Positions 1 through 5,845 of a stretch of DNA of 6,594 nucleotides are shown piece by piece. The stretch covers positions 3,285 through 9,878 of the forward strand of contig DOUU01000003.1 of the NCBI GenBank assembly GCA_003520425.1, in the 5' to 3' direction. The translations under genes and the position numbers were made by a program. Position 1 is the stretch's first letter, and the number at the start of each line of letters is the position of its first letter. Under the pieces are notes generated by a model. That model was not told the origin of the DNA and did no database searches. It saw only the letters and a program-made list of their open reading frames with translations. Source of the stretch: Deltaproteobacteria bacterium. Lineage in GTDB: Bacteria > Myxococcota_A > UBA9160.

Positions 1-281
1 CTTGCCTCGACGGGCTCGGCTGCCGGCCGAGCGCGCAGCGGTGCGACTGGCGGCCGCGGGGCGGCGGGCCGAGAAGGTGCTGCTGCTGCGGGGGGAGGGG
101 CAGGCGCGGAGGGCGCCGCCGCCGGGGTTCGGAGCGCCGGGCGGACGGCCGCCGCAGGCCCTTGCGGCCGCGCCGCCTCCCGCGGCGGCGCGGGCAGCGG
201 CGCTTTCGTCGCAGCCGGTGCGGTGGCGCGCGGCGGGGCTGCGGGCAGCCTCGAAGCGCTGGCCGCCTCGGCGGCTTGCTC
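1..281 (-). other. Low-complexity Ala/Pro/Arg-rich C-terminal tail of the MglA-like protein
   Basis: Residues 193-285 of the MglA-like protein contain 35 Ala and 25 Pro in 93 residues, plus about ten Arg, few acidic residues and almost no large hydrophobics. This composition suggests a disordered, basic, extended segment. It includes a four-Ala run encoded by a (TGC)4 tract on the plus strand at 78-89. The reading frame stays open and keeps the high-GC third-position pattern, so it reads as coding rather than as a missed stop. Whether a second folded domain follows beyond the left edge cannot be seen. Confidence 0.8.
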
Positions 282-857
282 ACGGCGAGCCCGGATCACG
301 CGCTTCGAGATGGTGGTGAGCGTCTGAAGCACACCCGTTCCCTCCGTGGCCACCGCTTCGAATGCGCCGGCGCCCCGGATGTCGAGCTTGCGGTGGAGCT
401 CCTCGAGCGCGAAGGGATCGGCGAGGTCCCGTTTGTTGTACTGGATCACGATGGGAACGCTCTCCAGAGCGCGGCCATAGGCGCCGAGGGCGCGCCGCAG
501 CTCCTCGAAGCAAGCGACATTGGCGTCGATGCGGTCGCGCTGCGCGTCCACCACGAACACGACGGCGTCCACCTTGTCGAGCAGCTGCTTGCGCGTCGGA
601 GCCTGCTCGGGACTGCCGGGGACCGCGATAATCTGGATCCGGGTCCGAACGCCCGCGATCTCGCCGAGCTCGATCGGCAGCGTTTCATAACACACGGACG
701 GGTCAAGTCGGGTCGGCACCTCGCGCAGCTCTCCGCGGTGATCGGCGCGAAGTTTGGCGTGAATCATACGCAGGTTCGCCGTCTTTCCGGAGCCCGCCGC
801 TCCCCAATAGACAATCCGTGCGTTCACGTTCGGCTGCGCGGGAGCGGGTTCCGCCAT
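1..857 (-). CDS. MglA-like small Ras-family GTPase with Ala/Pro-rich C-terminal extension (3' end beyond window)
   Basis: The 285 complete codons visible encode a prokaryotic Ras-like GTPase of the MglA family, the switch proteins that set cell polarity and motility in myxobacteria. The GTPase domain spans about residues 12-192. It has a P-loop GAAGSGKT (19-26), a G3-like segment AVPGSPE (78-84), the characteristic stretch VVFVVDAQRDRIDAN (99-113), G4 motif NKRD (141-144) and a G5-like region near 168-176. Aligned without gaps to Myxococcus xanthus MglA from memory, Arg53 is Pro, Thr54 is Ser, Thr78 is Ala and Gln82 is Ser. Catalytic residues thus appear lost while nucleotide-binding motifs remain. 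MglA usually ends near residue 195, but here an Ala/Pro/Arg-rich tail continues past the left edge without a stop. The ATG overlaps the upstream gene's TGA by one base (TGATG) and has a good ribosome binding site. Family membership is firm. The cellular role (polarity, motility or something else) is not shown by the sequence. Confidence 0.88.
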   Translation of the reverse strand, partial: MAEPAPAQPNVNARIVYWGAAGSGKTANLRMIHAKLRADHRGELREVPTRLDPSVCYETLPIELGEIAGVRTRIQIIAVPGSPEQAPTRKQLLDKVDAVVFVVDAQRDRIDANVACFEELRRALGAYGRALESVPIVIQYNKRDLADPFALEELHRKLDIRGAGAFEAVATEGTGVLQTLTTISKRVIRARREQAAEAASASRLPAAPPRATAPAATKAPLPAPPREAARPQGPAAAVRPALRTPAAAPSAPAPPPAAAAPSRPAAPRPPVAPLRARPAAEPVEA

Positions 858-1936
858 CAGATCTTCCCCTTCTTCGTCAGGATGCGCCGTGCGTGCGTGC
901 TGATCACCGACGGGACGTCCTTGCTCTTCATGATGGTCAAAAGATCCCGATCCTGCAGATAGTTCAGGAACTTGACGGCCGACGAGGCAGGAACCTTAGG
1001 GTTCATCGCAAGGTTCACCTTGACGGTGTAGTTGCGCGTCCACTCGCGGTTGCTCGCGATGATCCGGAGCACCTCGTCGGACAAGGCCCGCATCTTCGCG
1101 AAGCTCTCGACCTCGTTTTCCGTGATCTTGGGGCTGCGAATCGCGGCCGCAGCCACAATTTTGTTGCGGTCTCGGATTAGCAGGCCACGGGCTTCCTTGT
1201 TTCCCATGCGCGCGAGCTTCACCTTCTGGAAGACGGAGAGCGTTTGAATCAGAGCGAACATGCTGCCACGCTGCGACTCATCGAGCTCGCCCGTCTCCTC
1301 GAGCAGCTCCTTTGCGAAATCGCCCACATCGTCGCCGAGGACGGCGCGAAGAGCCGCGAGGGCCGCCTCGTCGGTGACCTCGCCGCACGGGGGGAGGTCC
1401 TCACCCTCGGGCGCTGCCTCGTCGGGCTCCTCGGCCTTGGTCTTCTGGACCCCGAGGAAGGACAGGATACGGTCGATCACCGAACGGCCGGTGAGGGGGT
1501 TCGAGCCGAGCGCTTCCACGATGTCCGGGCAGCGCAGCATGCGCTGCTGGTTGTTCGAGACGATGTCGACGAGGCGTTTGTGAGGGAGTGTCGCGAGCCA
1601 CGCGACAGTGGCGTCGTCTGCGTCGGGGTTGAGCGCGAGCTTCTCGAGCAGCTCTGCATCGTCGGGATGCGCTCGCCCGAGATAGGACAGCACGGACGGA
1701 TGCGCAGGTCCGGAAAGGACCGAGACGACGATCGATCGGGGAAGCCCCTCGAGGCTTTCCCGGGCCCGCGCTTTGGTTTGATCGTCGGGGTCGTGGAGCA
1801 GGACGAAGAGCACGGTCGCGAGCTCCGCCGGCGGCAGGGGCAGTGCGCCCCGGGCCGCCATGCGACGCACCTCGACCGGGCCGTCGCGCCGCACGTAGCG
1901 CTCGGCTTGGGGCGAGACGGTGAGGCGGATTTTCAT
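857..1936 (-). CDS. Conserved hypothetical HEAT-like helical-repeat protein, 359 aa
   Basis: The function is unknown. The protein is soluble, with no signal peptide or membrane segment. It appears to be all-helical and built from a repeated unit with a conserved Asn/Ser-Pro turn followed by V..(L/F). These turns fall at residues 103-104, 146-147, 268-269 and 312-313, spaced 43 and 44 within each pair. Comparable segments preceding the turn are IVSNNQQRMLRCPDIVEALG and IASNREWTRNYTVKVNLA, suggesting that the N- and C-terminal halves are duplicates. An acidic linker (about 167-190) separates them. The C-terminal half (about 235-355, including GNKEARGLLIRD and NREWTRNYTVKV) resembles, from memory, a domain found in uncharacterised deltaproteobacterial and acidobacterial proteins. 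The ATG overlaps the EF-G stop as ATGA and lacks a strong Shine-Dalgarno, so translational coupling is likely. It ends in TGATG with the MglA-like gene. A scaffold or adaptor role beside the two flanking GTPases is inference only. Confidence 0.85.
   Translation of the reverse strand: MKIRLTVSPQAERYVRRDGPVEVRRMAARGALPLPPAELATVLFVLLHDPDDQTKARARESLEGLPRSIVVSVLSGPAHPSVLSYLGRAHPDDAELLEKLALNPDADDATVAWLATLPHKRLVDIVSNNQQRMLRCPDIVEALGSNPLTGRSVIDRILSFLGVQKTKAEEPDEAAPEGEDLPPCGEVTDEAALAALRAVLGDDVGDFAKELLEETGELDESQRGSMFALIQTLSVFQKVKLARMGNKEARGLLIRDRNKIVAAAAIRSPKITENEVESFAKMRALSDEVLRIIASNREWTRNYTVKVNLAMNPKVPASSAVKFLNYLQDRDLLTIMKSKDVPSVISTHARRILTKKGKI
865..870 (-). promoter_or_regulatory. Ribosome binding site of the MglA-like gene
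   Basis: AGGGGA on the minus strand lies 7 bases before the ATG at 857, inside the last codons of the repeat-protein gene. It supports this start in addition to the TGATG stop/start overlap, which allows terminating ribosomes to reinitiate. Confidence 0.65.
1933..1936 (-). promoter_or_regulatory. ATGA stop/start overlap between EF-G paralogue and repeat protein
   Basis: The ATG of the repeat-protein gene (1936-1934) shares bases with the TGA of the EF-G gene (1935-1933). Upstream there is only a short AGG-like match and no clear Shine-Dalgarno, so start-site use probably depends on ribosomes finishing the EF-G paralogue. Confidence 0.6.
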
Positions 1937-4002
1937 TGGGGCTCGGCCTGCCGCGCCTTCGCCTCGGCAATCACGCGGTCTCGGAACTGGGCGGGCACTT
2001 CGTCGTAGTGGGAGAAGGACATGGCGAAAGAACCCTTGGCCCCCGTCATGCTGGTGAGCGCGCTGGCGTACTCCAGCATCTCGGCCATCGGCACCTGCGC
2101 CCGGATGGTCTGGGCCGTGCCGCGCGCCTCCGTCGACTGCACGCGGCCTCGCCGCTGCGAGATGTCACCCATGACGTCCCCCACGTGTTGGTCCGGCGCC
2201 GACACTTCCACGTCCATGATGGGTTCGAGGAGTGTCGGCCTCGCCTGCTCCATCGCCGCCTTGAAACCGTAGGAGCCGGCCAGCTTGAACGACATCTCGT
2301 TCGAATCCACAGGGTGATGCTTTCCATCGATGCAACGCACGCGCACGTCCACCACCGGGTAGCCGGTGAGCGGACCGCGCAGCAAGGCGTCCTGCACCCC
2401 CTTCTCGACGGCAGGGATCAGATTGCGGGGAATCGAGCCCCCCACGATCTCATCGACGAACTCGAAGCCGCTGCCGCGGGGAAGCGGTTCGACCGTGAGG
2501 TAGCAGACCCCGAACATCCCCTTGCCGCCAGTCTGCTTCTTGAGCTTGCCCTCCACGTTCTCGACCCGGCGCGTGATGGTCTCCCGGTAGGGAACCTTGG
2601 GCGTCTTGAGCTCGATCTCCGCATCGAACATGCGCTTCAGCCGCTGTACCGCCGTGCGGATGTGTAGCTCACCCATGCCGGTCAGAAGGAACTCCCCCGT
2701 GGAGGGCTCCCGGCCGACATGGAGCGTCGGGTCCTCTTCCACCAATCGGCTGAGCGAGGTGTAGACTTTATCCTCATCCCCCTTTGATTTCGCCTGGATG
2801 GCGTAGGAAAGCACGCCTTTAGGAATGGCCAGCTCCGAAACCCGGACCCCTCCTTTTTCGGCGGTGAGAACGTTCCCGGTATGGACGTCCTTCAGCTTTG
2901 CGACCGCGATGACATCGCCCGGCTCCGCTTCCGGAACCTCGACGTGCTCGCCGCCGCGCATCACGAAGAGCTTGCCGATGCGCTCGCGAGAGCCCGTGGT
3001 GGCGTCGAGCACCGTCATCTCCGGCTTCGCAGTGCCGGAGATGATGCGCAGGACCGACAATGTCCCCGTGTAGCGGTCGATCACGGTCTTGAGCACCACT
3101 GCTGCGAAGGGTCCGTTCGGGTCGGCCTGAAGCGGATGCAGCGCTCCGTCGGCCAGATCTCGGCCCGGCCACGCCTCGCGGTCGGCCGGAGACGGGAGGA
3201 GCTCCGCCGCCGCGCGCAGCAACGTGTCGACGCCGACCTCGAGCGTCGCGGAACCACACAGAACGGCGAGGATCTGGTGCTCGCGCACGCCCTTGAGCAG
3301 GCCCTTGCGCACCTCTTCGTCCGTGAGCTGCCCTTCTCCCAGGTATTTCTCCAAGAGCGCGTCGTCGCACTCCGCCACCGCTTCCACCAGTCGTTGGCGC
3401 TCGGTGGCCACCGCGTCGGCGAGCTCGGGCGGAATCGGGATCTCTCCGCTCGGGGCGTACGCCTTGAGCTCCCGCAGGTCGATCACGCCCCGCAGCTCCT
3501 TCTCGGCGCCGATCGGAAGCGCCATCACCACGGGATTGGCCCCGAGCTTGCGCAGCGAGGCAATGGCCGCGCCGAAATCCGCGCGCTCTCGGTCGAGGCC
3601 ATTGACGAAGGCGAGGACCGCATCGCCGGCGGCGGTGGCCGAGCGCCACATGCGCTCCGTACCCACCTTCGCGCCGTCCACGCAGGAGACCACGAGGACC
3701 GCGCCGTCGAGAGCCGGCAGCTCGATCTCCCCATCCGCGAGGAAGTTCGGGTCGCCTGGCGTGTCGATCAGCGTGATGTGTTTGCCTTGCCAGTCGAAGG
3801 CATAGAAGTGAGAGGAGACGGTGTGACGGCGCTCTTTCTCCTCGGGCAGGGGCGAGAGGACCGAGGTCCCCTTGTCGACGGAGCCCAAGTCCTTGGTCGC
3901 TCCCGCACGGTGCAAGAGGGCCTCGCCCAGCGAAGTCTTGCCGTCACCGGCATGACCGATCAGGGCGAAATTGCGAGTGTCGCGGACGCCGACGTCCTTC
4001 AT
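1933..4002 (-). CDS. Elongation factor G-like translational GTPase (fusA paralogue, EF-G II type), 689 aa
   Basis: This is a full-length EF-G family protein, close to the usual length of about 700 residues. The order is G domain (about 1-285), domain II (about 295-385, with FAAVVLKTVIDRYTGTLSVL), domain III (about 395-470, with TGMGELH), domain IV (about 472-590) and domain V (about 591-670, starting LLEPIMDVEV). G motifs are GHAGDGKT (16-23), switch I EKERRHTVSS (55-64) with Thr61 kept, DTPGDPNF (80-87), NGLD (134-137) and CGSA (249-252). Switch I in the RRHT form and the non-canonical G3 resemble EF-G II paralogues rather than the main translocase. Asp84 replaces the catalytic His, and Gly135 replaces the G4 Lys. 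The domain IV tip keeps HHPVDS (562-567), with His563 at the E. coli His583 position. No str-operon ribosomal proteins or EF-Tu adjoin it, which also argues for a paralogue. An in-frame stop lies two codons before the ATG, so this is the furthest-upstream possible start. Family assignment is very sure. Translocation activity is uncertain. Confidence 0.93.
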   Translation of the reverse strand: MKDVGVRDTRNFALIGHAGDGKTSLGEALLHRAGATKDLGSVDKGTSVLSPLPEEKERRHTVSSHFYAFDWQGKHITLIDTPGDPNFLADGEIELPALDGAVLVVSCVDGAKVGTERMWRSATAAGDAVLAFVNGLDRERADFGAAIASLRKLGANPVVMALPIGAEKELRGVIDLRELKAYAPSGEIPIPPELADAVATERQRLVEAVAECDDALLEKYLGEGQLTDEEVRKGLLKGVREHQILAVLCGSATLEVGVDTLLRAAAELLPSPADREAWPGRDLADGALHPLQADPNGPFAAVVLKTVIDRYTGTLSVLRIISGTAKPEMTVLDATTGSRERIGKLFVMRGGEHVEVPEAEPGDVIAVAKLKDVHTGNVLTAEKGGVRVSELAIPKGVLSYAIQAKSKGDEDKVYTSLSRLVEEDPTLHVGREPSTGEFLLTGMGELHIRTAVQRLKRMFDAEIELKTPKVPYRETITRRVENVEGKLKKQTGGKGMFGVCYLTVEPLPRGSGFEFVDEIVGGSIPRNLIPAVEKGVQDALLRGPLTGYPVVDVRVRCIDGKHHPVDSNEMSFKLAGSYGFKAAMEQARPTLLEPIMDVEVSAPDQHVGDVMGDISQRRGRVQSTEARGTAQTIRAQVPMAEMLEYASALTSMTGAKGSFAMSFSHYDEVPAQFRDRVIAEAKARQAEPQ

Positions 4003-4005
4003 GCT

Positions 4006-4812
4006 CTATCTCTCCTTTCGCGGACCCTCCGCATGGTTCTTCTCGAACAAGATGCGCAGCCCTTCGAGGGTGAGGAAGGGCTCCACGCGCTCGATGGTCG
4101 TGGTCTCGCTTGCAATCCGCTGAGCGAGGCCTCCCGTCGCGATGCAGCGGGCCTGCGCGCCGAGCTCCGTGCGGATGCGGCCGACCATGGCGTCGACCAT
4201 GCCCGCATAGCCGAAGAGCAACCCCGACTGGAGCGCCCCGGTCGTGGTCTTGCCGATGACGCCCTTGGGACGCGAGAGCTCCACGCGGTGGAGAAGCGCG
4301 GTCCGCTGGAAGAGGGCATCCATGGCGATCTGGATCCCGGGGAAGATGGCCCCGCCCAGGTACTCTCCCTGGGCGGAGACGCAATCGAACGTGGTGGCCG
4401 TCCCGAAATCCACCGCGATGATCGGACCTCCGTGCATCTCGAAGGCCGCCACGGCGTTCACGATGCGGTCGGCACCCACTTCCCGAGGGTTTTCGTAGCG
4501 GACGGGCATCCCGGTGCGGATCCCGGGCCCGACCACCATCGGCGCACGCTCGAAGAGCTTGCCACACACCCGCTCCCAGATCGGGAGCAGCGGGGGGACC
4601 ACGCTCGAGACGATGCCATCGGTGATCTCTTGTGTGCGGCGGCCCGCCTGATCGAAGAGCGAGCGCAACACGACGGACACCTCGTCCGAGGTCTGATCGC
4701 GATGCGTCCCGATCCTCCAGTGCTGCGCGAGCTTCCCGCGGCCGTCTACGTAATCGAAAAGTCCGAGCGTGACGTTGGTGTTGCCGATGTCGATCGCGAG
4801 GAGCGTCGTCAT
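4006..4812 (-). CDS. coaX: Type III pantothenate kinase
   Basis: CoaX phosphorylates pantothenate to 4'-phosphopantothenate with ATP, the first step of coenzyme A synthesis, in the cytoplasm. Type III enzymes belong to the ASKHA (acetate and sugar kinase/Hsc70/actin) superfamily and are not feedback-inhibited by CoA. The 268-residue length is normal. Visible motifs are the N-terminal phosphate loop DIGNTN (8-13), GADRIVNA (113-120) carrying the catalytic Asp115, the second phosphate motif DFGTATTFD (135-143), GGAIFPG (153-159), the ATG-G turn near 225-228 and LTLEGL near the C-terminus. The ATG start is forced because an in-frame TAG lies a few codons upstream. The 28-base gap to birA has no convincing Shine-Dalgarno close to the ATG, so initiation may depend on ribosomes from birA. 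A birA-coaX pairing is common in bacteria. Nothing in the sequence suggests inactivation. Confidence 0.96.
   Translation of the reverse strand: MTTLLAIDIGNTNVTLGLFDYVDGRGKLAQHWRIGTHRDQTSDEVSVVLRSLFDQAGRRTQEITDGIVSSVVPPLLPIWERVCGKLFERAPMVVGPGIRTGMPVRYENPREVGADRIVNAVAAFEMHGGPIIAVDFGTATTFDCVSAQGEYLGGAIFPGIQIAMDALFQRTALLHRVELSRPKGVIGKTTTGALQSGLLFGYAGMVDAMVGRIRTELGAQARCIATGGLAQRIASETTTIERVEPFLTLEGLRILFEKNHAEGPRKER
4011..4016 (-). promoter_or_regulatory. Ribosome binding site of the EF-G paralogue
   Basis: AGGAGA on the minus strand lies 8 bases before the ATG at 4002, within the last codons of coaX. This strong site means the EF-G paralogue need not rely only on coupling, although the gap after the coaX stop is just 3 bases. 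Confidence 0.75.
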
Positions 4813-4840
4813 GGGAGGCCCCCGGCCAGGCTAGGCCTTG

Positions 4841-5845
4841 TCATCGGAGCACCGTCACGTCGCCGGCGAGAACGCGTGAGATTTCGCCGGCGCGCCGCTC
4901 GACCAGGAGGGCTCCGTCCGCGTCGATCCCCCGACACACGCCGGCGGTCTCGACCGGGGCGGCGCCCCGGGAGCCGACTTCGAGCACGCGAACGGCACGA
5001 CCCGGCATCCGGAACCTCTGCTCGAAACGCGGCCGCAGCGCCTGGAAGCCGCCCTTTTCAAACGCGTCGAGCACCTGCTCGAGCTCATGGTACAGCCCGC
5101 GCGCGAACGAGATCCGGTCCACGAAACGTCCCGTTGCGCTGCGGAGGCTCGTGGCGGACGCCCGGAAGTCGTCGGGGAAGGCCATGCGGTCGACGTTCAG
5201 GTTGACCCCGATCCCGAGGACCAGGAAGGCGACGCGGGAGGCCTCGGCCGCGAGCTCCATCAGGATTCCCGAGGTCTTCAGGCCATCGATCAGGACGTCG
5301 TTCGGCCATTTGATCTCGACCTCGTGACCAGCGCCCGCACTCTGGGCAACGACCTCGGCCACCGCGACCGCCGCGGCAAGAATCAGCGTCGGGGCCTCGG
5401 CGAGGGCGAGCGACGGACGAAGGACGCTCGAGCTGTAGAGGTTCAGGTAGGGCGGAGAGAAGAACGACCGGCCGAGCCGACCGCGGCCGGCGGTCTGGCC
5501 CTCCGCAATCACTGTGGCGCCGTGGGGCGCACCCGCCCTCGCCCACTCGAGGGCGATTCGGTTGGTCGAGTCCGTGGTGTCGAGGTGACGGATCTCGCGC
5601 GCGAGCCAGTGGGTCGCGAGGCTTGCGTGAATCTCCTCCGGGAAGAGCCGATCCGGGACGCCCGTGAGGCGGTAGCCCCCGCCGGCCTCTCCTTCGATCT
5701 GGTAGCCCTTGGCGCGGAGGGCTTCGACGTACTTCCACACCTGTGCCCGAGAGACCCCAAGATTCTCGGACAGCGACTCACCCGACACGGCCTGCGGGCC
5801 GGCGCGGCGGAGAGCTACGAGGATCCGCGCCGCGCCCTCCTTCAC
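4841..5845 (-). CDS. birA: Bifunctional biotin-[acetyl-CoA-carboxylase] ligase / biotin operon repressor
   Basis: BirA makes biotinyl-5'-AMP from biotin and ATP and transfers biotin to the lysine of biotin-dependent carboxylases, in the cytoplasm. The N-terminus (about 5-62) is a winged helix-turn-helix, with LGVSRAQVWKYVEALRAKGY as the recognition region and GGGYRL as the wing. It is thus the DNA-binding class able to repress biotin genes. The ligase core shows DTTDSTN (89-95), the biotin/AMP loop GRGRLGR (120-126), KWPNDV (179-184) with the essential Lys, and GIGVNLN (211-217). A C-terminal SH3-like domain occupies about 285-334. In the loop, Leu replaces one Arg of the E. coli GRGRRGR, but the Arg equivalent to Arg118 is kept. 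Length (334) is typical. The start is GTG, overlapping the nadC stop as GTGA and preceded by a strong ribosome binding site. No biotin operator is recognisable in the window, so actual repression targets are unknown. Confidence 0.96.
   Translation of the reverse strand: MKEGAARILVALRRAGPQAVSGESLSENLGVSRAQVWKYVEALRAKGYQIEGEAGGGYRLTGVPDRLFPEEIHASLATHWLAREIRHLDTTDSTNRIALEWARAGAPHGATVIAEGQTAGRGRLGRSFFSPPYLNLYSSSVLRPSLALAEAPTLILAAAVAVAEVVAQSAGAGHEVEIKWPNDVLIDGLKTSGILMELAAEASRVAFLVLGIGVNLNVDRMAFPDDFRASATSLRSATGRFVDRISFARGLYHELEQVLDAFEKGGFQALRPRFEQRFRMPGRAVRVLEVGSRGAAPVETAGVCRGIDADGALLVERRAGEISRVLAGDVTVLR

Noticed and set aside
1..319. Ala/Arg-rich open frame on the plus strand near the left edge, and a possible frameshift in the MglA tail
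   Set aside because: The minus-strand frame continues unbroken from a clear GTPase domain and keeps GC-rich third positions. The plus-strand frame is low-complexity shadow, and nothing shows a frame change.
162..962. Plus-strand open frame of 266 codons opposite the MglA-like gene
   Set aside because: Same antisense-register effect. The minus-strand frame has P-loop, NKRD and other GTPase motifs, whereas this frame is Arg-rich with no family signal.
1244..2008. Plus-strand open frame of 254 codons opposite the repeat protein
   Set aside because: It is in codon register with the minus-strand gene, and GC-rich codon use explains its lack of stops. The minus-strand frame has tight overlaps with both neighbours.
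4813..4840. Short inverted repeat (AGGCC...GGCCT) in the birA-coaX gap as a terminator or attenuator
   Set aside because: Only about five base pairs, no following T-run on the minus strand, and several overlapping GGCC alternatives. This is expected by chance at this GC content.
2881..5205. A 774-codon open frame on the plus strand opposite the EF-G paralogue, coaX and part of birA
   Set aside because: It is in exact codon register with the EF-G and coaX frames on the minus strand. Stops there would need TTA, CTA or TCA sense codons, which are rare in such GC-rich genes. Its translation shows no recognisable domain, while the minus strand encodes clear families.
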